NCBI GenBank assembly: GCA_022823185.1
Contig: JAJDXQ010000024.1
Coordinates: 1-64,000, forward strand
Direction of reading: 5' to 3'
From: Caldilineaceae bacterium
Lineage (GTDB): Bacteria > Chloroflexota > Anaerolineae > Caldilineales > Caldilineaceae
DNA: 64,000 nt
Positions 36,176 to 45,605 of this stretch are shown here, in pieces (positions within the stretch are counted from its first letter, which is position 1; the number at the start of each line of letters is the position of its first letter). The position numbers and the translations under genes were made by a program. The notes under the pieces are model-generated. The model was not told the DNA's origin. It saw only the letters and a program-made list of their open reading frames with translations, and searched no databases.

Positions 36176-39124
36176 TCAACGTCTCCTTGCCCTTAAAGAG
36201 CCGAACGTCCACCAGGCCAGCAGAAGCCACAAAGTGCCCCCCGCGAGGCTGAGTCGCAGACCGTTCCGCCACGTAGCCGGCTCGTACGAAAATACTGCCT
36301 CGCTCTCCCCGGCCGGCACAGGCACACCGCGAAAAAGCGCGTTGGTCGCAACGATCTCGACCGGCGCGCCGTTGACCTCGGCCTTCCAGCCGGGATAGTA
36401 GGCATCCTTGAGAACAAGCAAGCCCGGCCGTTCAGCCCGAGCGCGGATGACCACCCGCTCGGGCGCGTACGAGACGACCTCCGCCGAACCCCTGCCGCCA
36501 GGCGCGTCGTCCTGGCTTGCAAGCCCCCATCCCGCCACCGTCTCGGCGCTGGCCTCCACCACCGCCGAATCCTGAAAGGACCCGTTCGCATCGGGGACGC
36601 GCAGCAATCTTGCCGCCTCGTCAGCCGATGACGCCGGCCGCGCCGACCAGACCAGCTGGGCCCGCCCAGCGCCTCCGAGCCGCTCGTAAATCTTTACGTC
36701 GCCGCTGTGCACTCGCCGAAAGCGGCCGCGGTCGCTGGGAAGCAGCGGCACAAACGTTTGGGTGCGTTCGTCAATGAGTGTCACCGCCTGCACCGCCAAC
36801 CCGGCGGAATCGGAACGCCCGGCCAGCGTGATCTCCAGCGCGTCCAGGCGGGTAGCCTCCGGCAGCGCAAAAATGGCCAGATACTCCACTGGCCCTGCTT
36901 CCCCTTCGCGGTAAACGGCAGGCGCGTCAGCGCCCGTGTATGCAGCCGGGTCCGACCCCTCCACAACGAGAGCGCCTGCCCGGCTGCCCGTCAGCAAGCG
37001 GCCGATGGCGAAACGATCCCCGTTTGCCGCTGCCGCCACTTCGGCCAGGGGACGATTGGGCGCATCCGCCCGGGAAGCCTCCGCGCCGGGTGTCGCGAAC
37101 CCAACGATTGCCACTGCAGTCGCCTCGAAATCCTGCCACGCGTCAACAACCAGCCCCGCCCCGCCCCCGGCCGCGTTGCCCTGTCCATCTGCGGCCAGCA
37201 ACGCCCCGAACTGGCGGTCGTAGTAGACACCGTTGAACCACACATCGCGCACTTTGTCGGTGATTACAAAGCGAACGTCCATCAGTTCGAGGATATTGGC
37301 GGGCGGCACTGTCTGCAGCTGCTCGCGCACGCGGCCGTCCGGCACCAGCTCCTCCGGCGGAATCAGCAGCGACAGAAACGCGTTGTACCGCTGCAGAGGA
37401 AGCACCCCGCCGTCGAATCCGTCCACCGTGGGAATGCGCCGCAGCAAGGAGAGGTTCGGCGCCAGGATCTCCTGGGATTTGAGCGCGATGATAAACTCGG
37501 TGAAGGCGGCCTCGCTCAGCTGGGGGCGAGCGCCCCCGCGCAGGATGCGCCGCCAGTCGGGCATATCGCCCGGGTCGAACGTGATATCGCTGAGGCTCAG
37601 CAGCCGCCCCGCAGCCGCCGGGTGGAGCGTCCGCTGCGGCTCTGTCAGCAGATGGGCCGACGCGGTCCGCACGTCGTACACAGCCTGGGGCGCGGTCGGC
37701 TGTGTGTGCGGCAAGGCGCGCGCGGCCAGCAGCAGGTCCAGCGCCAGCGCCATGACAAGCGCCGCGCCAACCGCGCTTGCCCATCGGCGCGTGCCCGGTT
37801 TCTCGGCGCTGGCGGCAGCCGCCAAGCGGCCAAAGATCCGCTCCGTGCCGACGCCTGCGAGCACAGCCATGCCCAGCGTATACAGCATCATCCAGCGGGC
37901 CGGCGTGCGGAAAAGGTCGAAGCCGGGGATCAGAGAATAGAACAGAAGCGAAAATGGATTCCAGCGCCCCAACGCCAGGAACAGTCCCAGCCCCGCAAAA
38001 AAGATCCCGCAAAGCGTTGCTGGCGGCCAGCGCTCCGCTCTCCAGCGCAGGCCGCCTATCTTCGGCCCGGCGCCGACGGCCACTGCGGCCAGGGCCAGCA
38101 GCAGCCCTGTCGCGCCCACGTACGCGACAAACTCAGTGTATCCGAGCGTAGAAAAGACAACGCCCAGGTCGCGCAGGCCATATGAGGGCAGCAACGTCCA
38201 GTGGAGCAGAAGCGGCCGCAGGCTGAAACTGGTCACATCCACATAACTGAGCCCCCCGCTCCGCAGCCCCAGCTGGCTCAGCTCCCAGGTGGGCAACAAC
38301 TGCGCGGCGGCGAGCAAGGCCCCCAGCAGGACACCCCCAACATAGATGAGGTACGAGGCGGCGAGGTGACGGAAACCGTGTGAAAACGCTCGCAGACTGG
38401 TCGCAAGCAGCCATGCCCCCACACCAAACAGATTGATATAGGTCGTCTGTGTGTGCCCGGCCAGCAGCGTCATCGCCGCGAACAGGGAAAACAGCAGCAG
38501 GTGTAACCCGTACTCCCAATCGTGGATGGACGGCATATAAGGGCGCGGAGACGTTCTCCCTTCTCTTCTCTTTTGCGCCACCTTTTCGGCAGACCACCGC
38601 CCTTCCAACGCCCACAACAGCCAGGGCAGCCAGGCTGCCCCATTCATCTGGTTGATGTGCCCCAGCAGCCCCCCGTAGAATCCGCTCCCCGCCAGCGCCA
38701 GGCCGGCGCCGACTGCCGCCAACCACCCCATTCCCCAGCGCCGCATCAGCGCATAACCGCCCAAAGCCAGGATCCAGGCGTGGAGAGCTCCGCTCCAGTA
38801 GAGCTGCCGCGTGACGGGCAGCCAGCTCAAAGGCCAGTGCAGAGGGTATAGCGCCGCGGCCTGCGGATTGGCCAGAAACGGCGCGCCCATGAAAATGTAG
38901 GGGTTCCAGAGAGGAACACGCCCAGCGCGCAGAGCGGCGGCTGCGTAGTCGCGATAGGGATAAAAGTAGTGGAGTATGTCGCCGCTGGCCAGGACTCGGT
39001 CCGTGAACAGGAGGCGGAAAAAAAGCAACAGGACGAAGAGGGCCAGCGCTGCTGCGGCCGCAAGGGCCGGTAGGGTTCGGCCCACCGTCCTGCTGCGGTT
39101 AGCTGTCAGAAATACCGCAGACAA
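36176..39124 (-). CDS. YfhO family multi-spanning membrane protein
   Basis: The 982-residue protein has an N-terminal membrane domain of about 12 spans: LALFVLLLFFRLLFTDRVLA, the ILHYFYPYRDYAAA loop with an Asp, and PLWNPYIFMGAPFLANPQAA. A long extracytoplasmic part follows (about 480-950) with VLKDAYYPGWKAEVNGAPVE near the end, and then a last span before LRARRR. YfhO proteins resemble GT-C glycosyltransferases and in Firmicutes help glycosylate lipoteichoic acid. The GT2 gene directly upstream (14 nt) probably makes the polyprenyl-phosphate sugar donor. The acceptor polymer is unknown. Confidence 0.88.
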   Translation of the reverse strand: MSAVFLTANRSRTVGRTLPALAAAAALALFVLLLFFRLLFTDRVLASGDILHYFYPYRDYAAAALRAGRVPLWNPYIFMGAPFLANPQAAALYPLHWPLSWLPVTRQLYWSGALHAWILALGGYALMRRWGMGWLAAVGAGLALAGSGFYGGLLGHINQMNGAAWLPWLLWALEGRWSAEKVAQKRREGRTSPRPYMPSIHDWEYGLHLLLFSLFAAMTLLAGHTQTTYINLFGVGAWLLATSLRAFSHGFRHLAASYLIYVGGVLLGALLAAAQLLPTWELSQLGLRSGGLSYVDVTSFSLRPLLLHWTLLPSYGLRDLGVVFSTLGYTEFVAYVGATGLLLALAAVAVGAGPKIGGLRWRAERWPPATLCGIFFAGLGLFLALGRWNPFSLLFYSLIPGFDLFRTPARWMMLYTLGMAVLAGVGTERIFGRLAAAASAEKPGTRRWASAVGAALVMALALDLLLAARALPHTQPTAPQAVYDVRTASAHLLTEPQRTLHPAAAGRLLSLSDITFDPGDMPDWRRILRGGARPQLSEAAFTEFIIALKSQEILAPNLSLLRRIPTVDGFDGGVLPLQRYNAFLSLLIPPEELVPDGRVREQLQTVPPANILELMDVRFVITDKVRDVWFNGVYYDRQFGALLAADGQGNAAGGGAGLVVDAWQDFEATAVAIVGFATPGAEASRADAPNRPLAEVAAAANGDRFAIGRLLTGSRAGALVVEGSDPAAYTGADAPAVYREGEAGPVEYLAIFALPEATRLDALEITLAGRSDSAGLAVQAVTLIDERTQTFVPLLPSDRGRFRRVHSGDVKIYERLGGAGRAQLVWSARPASSADEAARLLRVPDANGSFQDSAVVEASAETVAGWGLASQDDAPGGRGSAEVVSYAPERVVIRARAERPGLLVLKDAYYPGWKAEVNGAPVEIVATNALFRGVPVPAGESEAVFSYEPATWRNGLRLSLAGGTLWLLLAWWTFGSLRARRR

Positions 39125-39138
39125 AGATCCACCGGTGT

Positions 39139-39909
39139 TCAGTCGCTGAAACGATACTTGATGAGGGTGGCAATGGCCGTGAATCCGTCCCGCCAGGTAA
39201 GCTTCTTGCCTTCATGGAACTGGCGGCCGTTGTAGCTGATGGGCGTCTCAAAAATCGGATAGTTGCGCTTCAGGATTTTGGCCGTCAGCTCGGCTTCGAT
39301 CTCGAATCTCTGGCTGTGGAGAGTCATACCTTCGATCACGTCCCGCCGAAAGCACTTATAACAGGTCTCCATATCGGTCAGGACTGTGCCGTACAGTAGA
39401 TTGGTGAACCAGGTAACGCCCTTATTGCCAATGGTGTGCATGAGGCTCATGGCTGCACGCGGCCCTCCGAGAAAGCGGCTGCCGTAGACGACATCGGTGC
39501 GCCCAGCCAGGATGGGAGCGAGCAGATTGACATAGTCCCCGGGATTATATTCCAGGTCGGCGTCCTGCACCACGAAGATCTCGCCCGTCGCGGCTTCAAA
39601 ACCGGTGCGCAGCGCGGCGCCCTTGCCGCCGTTGCGTTCATGGTAAATGATTCGCAGATCTTCCGGCTCCTCCCCCTGCAAACGGGCCAGGATTTCCCTT
39701 GTGCCGTCAGTAGAGCCGTCATCTACGATGATGAGCTCTTTTTCAAGTTGGCAGGGGGGGCCATTCCGTCCCGCCGCGCCTTCGGCTGTGATCGTCAGGT
39801 CCACTGCTCGCACGCGACGGATTATCTCTTCCAGCGTGCCGATCTCGTTGTAGACCGGCATGATGATCGAGAGCCGCACTTCTGGCGGCGCGCCATCTGA
39901 AAATCTCAT
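39139..39909 (-). CDS. GT2 glycosyltransferase (polyprenyl-phosphate sugar synthase type)
   Basis: The 256-residue GT-A enzyme shows LSIIMPVYNEIGTLEEIIRR, IIVDDGSTDGTREILARL and the DxD-like block VVQDADLEYNPGDY. The metal-site and acceptor residues LTAKILKRNYPIFETPISYN follow. The pattern is close to dolichyl-phosphate mannose synthase-like proteins, which charge a polyprenyl phosphate with hexose. There is no C-terminal membrane anchor. It lies 14 nt before the YfhO gene, the likely user of the lipid-linked sugar. Confidence 0.9.
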   Translation of the reverse strand: MRFSDGAPPEVRLSIIMPVYNEIGTLEEIIRRVRAVDLTITAEGAAGRNGPPCQLEKELIIVDDGSTDGTREILARLQGEEPEDLRIIYHERNGGKGAALRTGFEAATGEIFVVQDADLEYNPGDYVNLLAPILAGRTDVVYGSRFLGGPRAAMSLMHTIGNKGVTWFTNLLYGTVLTDMETCYKCFRRDVIEGMTLHSQRFEIEAELTAKILKRNYPIFETPISYNGRQFHEGKKLTWRDGFTAIATLIKYRFSD

Positions 39910-39969
39910 AATGGGGCAGTCATTCGTGTCCGTTCATGCCGGAGTTCTGTACCGGTCCCGCTTGTCTGG

Positions 39970-40620
39970 CTATTCACCGGCCTGATGGGCCAGAATGATT
40001 GCCTCGGCCACTACCTTCATTGGCTTGCGGTTGTTCATACTCATCTTCTGAATACGTCGGAACGCTTCGGCTTCATTCATGTTCTGCAACTGCATCAGGA
40101 TGCCTTTGGCGCGCTCAACCGCCTTACGCGTCTCAAGCGTCTCCTTCAGATCATCGATCTCCTTTTCCAAAGTTCGAAATTCGCCAAAACGCGCCAACGC
40201 CACCTCGATAGCGGGCCCAAGATCGCTTTCGCGGAACGGTTTGACCAGATAGCTGGCCACGCCGGCCTCTTTGGCGCGATGCACCAGTTCCTGCTGGCTA
40301 TACGCGCTCAGTAGCAGAACCGGCGCCAATCGCTCCTGCGTCAGCATGCCTGCCGCCTCGATCCCGTCCATATCGGGCATCTTGATGTCCATGATCACGA
40401 TGTCCGGGCGAAGCTCCCAGGCCAGGTTGATGGCGCTCTGACCGTCACCCACTTCGCCCACCACCAGATAGCCCAGATTGGTGAGCATCTCCCGCAGGTC
40501 CAACCGAATCAAGGACTCATCGTCGGCAATGATTACGCGCGTCCGCTCCACTGTCTCACCCTTTCCCAGTTGTTGAACCTTCCCCTCTGTCGCCGAATCC
40601 TGTTCTTTCGGCTCCTGCAA
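39970..40620 (-). CDS. pdtaR: Response regulator with ANTAR RNA-binding domain (PdtaR-like)
   Basis: The 216-residue protein has a receiver domain (TRVIIADDESLIRLDLREM, phosphoacceptor Asp78 in IVIMDIKMPDMDG, Lys in YLVKPF). A short coiled coil and a C-terminal ANTAR domain follow (TRKAVERAKGILMQLQNMNE and RRIQKMSMNNRKPMKVVAEA). ANTAR proteins bind paired hexaloop hairpins in transcripts and prevent termination when phosphorylated. The kinase gene is 56 nt upstream, so the pair is a PdtaS/PdtaR-type system controlling RNA. The first 25 residues before VERTRVII may be a non-native extension. Confidence 0.92.
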   Translation of the reverse strand: MQEPKEQDSATEGKVQQLGKGETVERTRVIIADDESLIRLDLREMLTNLGYLVVGEVGDGQSAINLAWELRPDIVIMDIKMPDMDGIEAAGMLTQERLAPVLLLSAYSQQELVHRAKEAGVASYLVKPFRESDLGPAIEVALARFGEFRTLEKEIDDLKETLETRKAVERAKGILMQLQNMNEAEAFRRIQKMSMNNRKPMKVVAEAIILAHQAGE

Positions 40621-40676
40621 AGAAGAGCTTGCCGGTAAATGCCGGTTCCCCTGATTGTTGTCACCGGCCGATTACA

Positions 40677-42314
40677 CTACACTCCGAAAGATTTTATGTT
40701 GATTGACCGTTTTGGGAAAGTGATAATCGCCCGCGTTCCACTTTGCGCCGCTTGAGCGGCGCCATTCGCATCACCTGCCACCTGCTCAAATAGCAGTTCG
40801 CCTTTCAAGTCATCCGTTACAAGCGTATGGACGATTTGTAATCCAAGGCTGCCGTCATCGTCCGGATCAAAGTCGGACGGCAGCCCCAACCCGTTGTCCA
40901 GCAGGGTAATGCGCACCTCATCGCCCAAATCTTCAAGAGCAATCCGAATTTCACCGTTGTTCCGGTCCCGCAGTCCATGTTCCACCGCATTCATCAGCAG
41001 TTCGTTGACCACGAGCGCGGAAGCGGTGGCCTGGCTGGCGGTAAGGCGGATGTTGGGTCCCTCCATTGCGATTTCGACTCGTTGCCCCGGGTTGACCGTT
41101 ACCTCCTGGGCCTGTCCCAGAATGCGCTGGCAGATGTCGCGAATGTTGATTGGGCGGTGTTCATCCTGACTTAGAAATTCGTGAATCACCGAGATGCTCA
41201 GAATGCGGTTGACAGCTTCGGTCAACTGCTGTTTCGCTTCCGGACCCTGGCACCGCCGGCTCTGAAGCCGTAAAATCGCGGCGACTGTCTGCAAATTGTT
41301 CTTGACCCGGTGATGCACTTCCTGGATCATCGCCGATTTGACCTTCAGCTCGCGCTCGCGGCGTACAGTCTCAGTGGCATTATGCATCAGCACCAAAACG
41401 CCATCGACCTGCGGCAGACCCTTCGCCGCCATCGAAGTCGTCCACGGCAACCGCCCGCGAATTCGGCGGCGCATCCTATACAATCGGCCCCGCGGCGCCC
41501 GCAGCGGGAGCGCCGTCCGCACCCAAACCCGCCCGTCCTCGCTCTCATGACGAGTCTGTACGCAGCAGTTTGCCTGCACCGCCTGGCCGACCACCTCCTC
41601 GTCCTCGGCCTCCAGATCAGAAACCTGCGCCCCTTGCATGTCCGCCACAAGACCAATCGAGCGAAACAGGTTCATGGCGATACCGTTCATGTACCGAATG
41701 CACAGATCCTCATCAATCAGGTAGATACCGTCCAGACTGCCGAATCCTCCCGAGATGCCGGCCGCTTCAATCTCACCGCGTACCGCCATCCTTTGCAACC
41801 AGCGCACCGCCTGGCGGAATGGCCGCCCGCGGCTCCGGTGCCGTTCGTACTCAATCATGCTTGTTTCAATAAGCAAAGCCGCAATCGCCTGATTGACCGC
41901 ATTGTGTACTGTATACACCTGTTGGATGACCGGGGCGCCGCTGCTGGTGCGTTCAGGGGGAATTTTCTTCTCTGCCCTTCTGTCTCTGCGGTCCTCCATC
42001 AATGCTCGGTGAACTGTTGGCTGGGCATCCAGCGGGTAAGTGCGCCCTGTCATGTCTTCCCGATAGATCGAGGAAAGCGATTTGGGCGCCGCGTGCCGGG
42101 CAACCAGGATCTGCCCAACCGCGCCGCGTTGCCTTGCGGGTGCGCCGATTATCTCTATATCGGGTGAAGCGCTTTCCGGGGGATCCATCAAGCAACAGAG
42201 CATCACGTCAGAGCGGCTGACGTCGGCCATAACGGCCAGACCGGCTTCGATCCGGTACAACAGCGCAATATCGCGCTCGGTCAATGATGAACAGGCGTTG
42301 ACCCGACTATCCAT
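40677..42314 (-). CDS. pdtaS: Sensor histidine kinase, PdtaS-like
   Basis: The 545-residue soluble kinase has an N-terminal GAF-like sensor (about 10-155, as in H_kinase_N proteins) and a PAS domain (about 185-315, SLDGIYLIDEDLCIRYMNGI). Its dimerisation/phosphoacceptor helix contains VHHRVKNNLQTVAAILRLQ; His335 is the probable phosphorylated residue. The ATPase domain has ALVVNELLMNAVEHGL (N box) and LLDNGLGLPSDFD (G1). The family-12 type kinase lacks membrane spans, so it senses a cytoplasmic signal; in mycobacteria PdtaS senses Cu and NO. It is co-oriented with the ANTAR regulator gene downstream. Confidence 0.92.
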   Translation of the reverse strand: MDSRVNACSSLTERDIALLYRIEAGLAVMADVSRSDVMLCCLMDPPESASPDIEIIGAPARQRGAVGQILVARHAAPKSLSSIYREDMTGRTYPLDAQPTVHRALMEDRRDRRAEKKIPPERTSSGAPVIQQVYTVHNAVNQAIAALLIETSMIEYERHRSRGRPFRQAVRWLQRMAVRGEIEAAGISGGFGSLDGIYLIDEDLCIRYMNGIAMNLFRSIGLVADMQGAQVSDLEAEDEEVVGQAVQANCCVQTRHESEDGRVWVRTALPLRAPRGRLYRMRRRIRGRLPWTTSMAAKGLPQVDGVLVLMHNATETVRRERELKVKSAMIQEVHHRVKNNLQTVAAILRLQSRRCQGPEAKQQLTEAVNRILSISVIHEFLSQDEHRPINIRDICQRILGQAQEVTVNPGQRVEIAMEGPNIRLTASQATASALVVNELLMNAVEHGLRDRNNGEIRIALEDLGDEVRITLLDNGLGLPSDFDPDDDGSLGLQIVHTLVTDDLKGELLFEQVAGDANGAAQAAQSGTRAIITFPKRSINIKSFGV

Positions 42315-42510
42315 TACTGTTCACGGGCGCCACTCTACCTTCAAACGGCTTCATTGCCGCTTTCGCCTTCGGGAATCGCCGCGAGACAAAAAATGCCGTC
42401 GCACACAGTTCCTGTTTCGACGGCAAAATACATGACGTACATTGATTGGCAGGGTAGTCGGACCATCATGGTCAGACCGCTTCATGGCGGCTCTGCTATA
42501 CTGCGTGCTA

Positions 42511-42585
<75 letters not shown>

Positions 42586-42597
42586 AAAGTGTGCAAA

Positions 42598-42626
42598 AGT
42601 ATAACGCATTTTCAAGGAAAGTACAA
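42598..42626 (-). promoter_or_regulatory. Sigma70-type promoter for tRNA-Pro
   Basis: Reading leftward: TTGTAC, 17 nt, TATACT, with the -10 box ending 12 nt before the tRNA 5' end. Confidence 0.65.
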
Positions 42627-42854
42627 AATTCGGCTAAACACATTGGCGCGGGGCCGCAGAACAGACGGGAAAGCGCCCCCATTTGGCCTTGCGTCGATCG
42701 CCGGGATACTGTCTCATTGACCCGCAACCGCAGGGGGTAGTGGGCCGACGTCCAACCATCGCCTACACAGCCGCTGCGCCCATACGCTCGCAGAATCCAA
42801 CGGTTGCCAGGCCGTACATCGGCGCGGGGGCCGGATTCCCCTGCCCGCTCGGCG

Positions 42855-43871
42855 CTATGTGTCGGCTGGCTGCTCCAGCGCGGCCAGCAGCGCTTCGGCT
42901 TCCTGCCGCTTTGCCGGGTCCTCGTTCCGGGCGATGATACGCTGCAGCGTCGAAATCGCCCGCGTATCCCCTTCCTTTGCCATCTCTATCGCCATCTCGT
43001 CGCGCCTGTCGTGGTAGCTGTTGTCATAGTCCCGTACCTCCAGGTTCCATTTTCGCCAGTAGTACTTCAGCTCCTGGTCGGGCCAGTCCGCATAGATCTC
43101 CGCCCAGGTGCTGGGTTGGCTGTGCGGCTGCAGGCTGCCAGGCGCGATCGGGTCGCTGACCTTCTGGTAGCGGGCGTCTATCGACATTCGCAGCCGGTCC
43201 GAACTGTTTGGCATCCCCTTGTGGACCGTCATGCTGTGGAAAATGAGAACGTCCCCCTGTTGAAATGGACTGTAGGCCCAGGAGCCTTCCAGCGGGTCAA
43301 GCACCTCCAGGCCCCCGGCCCCCATCGCCGGTCGAAAATCGTAGACGCCCCGCTGATGCGACCCCGCCGCGACCTGCAGCCCGCCCAGTTCAGCCGGCAG
43401 ATCTCCCAGCGGAATCCAAGCCGTATAGGTTGCGGCCGTACCCTGAATCGGGATAAAGTCCTGGTGCGGGGGCGTGGTGAAGGTCTCGCGCTGGGGAAAG
43501 ATCGTGCGGCCGATGATACGGGGGTGGGGCAGCGCCGGCTCGCCCAACATGCGCTCGAAGAGCCCGACCAGGTTGGGATGATGCTGAATGGCGTGAAACG
43601 CCGGCAGCTTGTACATGGCGTGATACTTCTGCATGTATTCGGGCTCCGGCTCGACGCAAAAGCCGCTCAGATCGGCCACCCCGTCGCCAAGCGGCGTATC
43701 CGGCTGGACCCAACCGGCAGCCCGTGCGATGCCCAGAAACTGCATACGCAGCTTCTCGACAACAACGGCAGGGAGTAAACCGCGAATGAACAGGTAGCCG
43801 TCCCGCTCCATCCGCCGGCGCAGTTCAGCGCCATCCTTCACGAAATCGGTGGAATCAAGAAAAGGTTGCAT
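42855..43871 (-). CDS. Phytanoyl-CoA dioxygenase family protein
   Basis: This 338-residue Fe(II)/2-oxoglutarate oxygenase carries His136-x-Asp138 (TPPHQDFIP), His217 (TVHKGMPNS) and Arg228 (DRLRMSIDARYQ) as iron and 2-oxoglutarate ligands. AGGAGG stands just before the ATG at 43871; the much longer open frame upstream overlaps the oxidoreductase gene and is not credible. Compared with the paralogue at 20977-21882 it has an additional C-terminal helical tail of about 60 residues (EMAIEMAKEGDTRAISTLQR). The upstream oxidoreductase gene ends 79 nt before its start; the two may form one pathway. The substrate is unknown. Confidence 0.88.
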   Translation of the reverse strand: MQPFLDSTDFVKDGAELRRRMERDGYLFIRGLLPAVVVEKLRMQFLGIARAAGWVQPDTPLGDGVADLSGFCVEPEPEYMQKYHAMYKLPAFHAIQHHPNLVGLFERMLGEPALPHPRIIGRTIFPQRETFTTPPHQDFIPIQGTAATYTAWIPLGDLPAELGGLQVAAGSHQRGVYDFRPAMGAGGLEVLDPLEGSWAYSPFQQGDVLIFHSMTVHKGMPNSSDRLRMSIDARYQKVSDPIAPGSLQPHSQPSTWAEIYADWPDQELKYYWRKWNLEVRDYDNSYHDRRDEMAIEMAKEGDTRAISTLQRIIARNEDPAKRQEAEALLAALEQPADT

Positions 43872-43950
43872 TGAATTTCCTCCTGTGTCGCCCCGTTCCA
43901 ACAGCGCGCACTCTACTGATTCGTCCAGCCTGAACAGTCTCGTCGCCGCG

Positions 43951-45045
43951 TCAACGCCAGGAATCAAACGGGTTGCGCGGGTCGGTGATAGGCAGCGCCA
44001 CGCGCGCGCCGGCGATGTGAGAAGCGTGCGCAGCCATCGCCCACGAGAGGTGGCGGCGGGCCGTACGTCCATCCAGCAGCGGGAACGCCGGTTCGCGTCC
44101 GGCGAGCATGTCGAGCATCGAGCGGGCCATACGATGATGCGCCCTGACCCACTTGCGCTCATCAGGGGGCGGGTCCGATGGAATCACCTGCCAGCGATCA
44201 TCATTGAACAGGCCAGGGCTGACCAGTGGATGGTAGTAGATGTCGGGCTGGTTGCTCATCGGGCCGGGAAGCGAAAGCGTGCCGGCTGTGCCGTGAATAT
44301 CGATTCGATAGGGCCGCTCCTTGTGATCGCCTTCGTAGGATTCGAAGTCAGCGGCAAAACCATCATTGAAGACATAGTAGGCGCGTATGCCGTTGCCGGC
44401 CACAAGCCCCATTCCCTCCGCGCCCTCCATCAGATCATCCGGCGTCGCGTCGCGGCCATCGTGGGTGATGTGGGCGTGACACCACAGCGGCTCACCCCAG
44501 ATCTGCCACAGAAAATCAAAGAAGTGGGGGTAGAGGTCGAGAAACAGCTGGTTGCCCCCTTCATGGCCGTTCATGCCGTGGATGCGGGCGAGACGAGGCT
44601 CGCCGATCTTGCCTCCCTTTATCAGGGGGATGGCAACGCGCTGGATGGGAGGGTGGCCCCGCCACGGGCATGCCACAATCAACAGCTTGCCATTCCTTTC
44701 GCAAGCCGCCGCCATCTCGTCGACCTGCGCGGGCGAGGCCGCCACCGGCTTCTCGATGTAAATGTGCGTCTCCGCGGCCGCCGCGGCCATGGCCAGTTCA
44801 TGGTGATCCCCGATCTCGCGAGTGGCGATCACAGTGATGTCGGGCCGTTCTTCAGCCAGCATCTGTCGGTAGTCGGCATATCCTCTTTTGGCGCCGGTGC
44901 GTTGAAGCGCCTGCTGGCGGCCGGCGTCGTCCGGGTCAGCCAGGGCTGCGATCTCGGCCCCCTCGACCCCGACAAAAGCCTCGTCAACATAATGGCCGTA
45001 GTTCCCGCGACCGGTGTGTCCGATAATGGCGACTCGCTGAGTCAT
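43951..45045 (-). CDS. Gfo/Idh/MocA family oxidoreductase
   Basis: The 364-residue protein has an N-terminal Rossmann domain (RVAIIGHTGRGNYGHYVD; IAALADPDD; catalytic-loop motif IYIEKPVAASPAQ) and a C-terminal alpha/beta domain (LDLYPHFFDFLWQIWGEP; FNDGFAADFESYEG). Members oxidise or reduce sugars, inositols and similar polyols with NAD(P). ATG 45045 has GGAGGA upstream; the preceding in-frame extension is unconserved. It is followed 79 nt later by a dioxygenase gene in the same direction. Confidence 0.87.
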   Translation of the reverse strand: MTQRVAIIGHTGRGNYGHYVDEAFVGVEGAEIAALADPDDAGRQQALQRTGAKRGYADYRQMLAEERPDITVIATREIGDHHELAMAAAAAETHIYIEKPVAASPAQVDEMAAACERNGKLLIVACPWRGHPPIQRVAIPLIKGGKIGEPRLARIHGMNGHEGGNQLFLDLYPHFFDFLWQIWGEPLWCHAHITHDGRDATPDDLMEGAEGMGLVAGNGIRAYYVFNDGFAADFESYEGDHKERPYRIDIHGTAGTLSLPGPMSNQPDIYYHPLVSPGLFNDDRWQVIPSDPPPDERKWVRAHHRMARSMLDMLAGREPAFPLLDGRTARRHLSWAMAAHASHIAGARVALPITDPRNPFDSWR

Positions 45046-45215
45046 GATTCCTCCGTTGCGTTGGATCGTCGCGCCGCTGTCTGAACGAGAATCGAAGAGG
45101 TCTGGCAGGACGGGGCGCGCAGGCGAAAGCGGCAGTTTCGGCATCGATGCAGTCGCTGCGCTGCCGCCGTTTGTCCGACAGAACCGGACCGGGTGATCGA
45201 CAGGCCGCTTCCTGG

Positions 45216-45605
45216 TTATCGCTGCCCCGAGCCGGACGCCGCTCCTCCAGAACTTCCCTCGTCAATCATCCGCTGTTGCCTCTCATAGAGAACTGTCCCG
45301 ACGCGCGCAATATGCTCAATCAGGTCTGGGTCGCCGATGTCGCGCAAGATGGACAGATCGATCATATAGGGAAGATACAGGTCATCCAACTCCGTAGCGA
45401 TTGTGTGGCGCACACGCAGTGTCAGGTCTGCTCCGCCGCAGAGAGTCAAGTCGATGTCAGAGCCCTTCCTGTGGGAGCCCTTGGCGCGCGAACCATACAG
45501 AACCGCTCTTTCCACCTGCGGGTAACGGGTCAGGACGCCGCAAATCTTCCGGATGTCCGAGATTGTAAGGCCGCTTTCCTGGCAAGGTTGCGTAGCGGGT
45601 TTCAT
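45216..45605 (-). CDS. Nucleotidyltransferase domain protein (minimal MNT)
   Basis: The 129-residue protein has the minimal nucleotidyltransferase motif AVLYGSRAKGSHRKGSDIDL (Gly38-Ser39, Asp50, Asp52) and the third acidic strand near LPYMIDLSIL. It is coupled by a 4-nt overlap to the upstream HEPN-like gene. Such pairs (HI0073/HI0074 type) are considered toxin-antitoxin-like; the nucleotidyltransferase probably modifies its partner. The C-terminal 15 residues are Gly/Ser-rich. Confidence 0.82.
   Translation of the reverse strand: MKPATQPCQESGLTISDIRKICGVLTRYPQVERAVLYGSRAKGSHRKGSDIDLTLCGGADLTLRVRHTIATELDDLYLPYMIDLSILRDIGDPDLIEHIARVGTVLYERQQRMIDEGSSGGAASGSGQR

Noticed and set aside
42872..44162. 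Upstream extension of the dioxygenase gene by 97 codons
   Set aside because: The extension lies antisense to nothing but overlaps the oxidoreductase gene in another frame and is Arg/Ser-rich; AGGAGG directly precedes ATG 43871.
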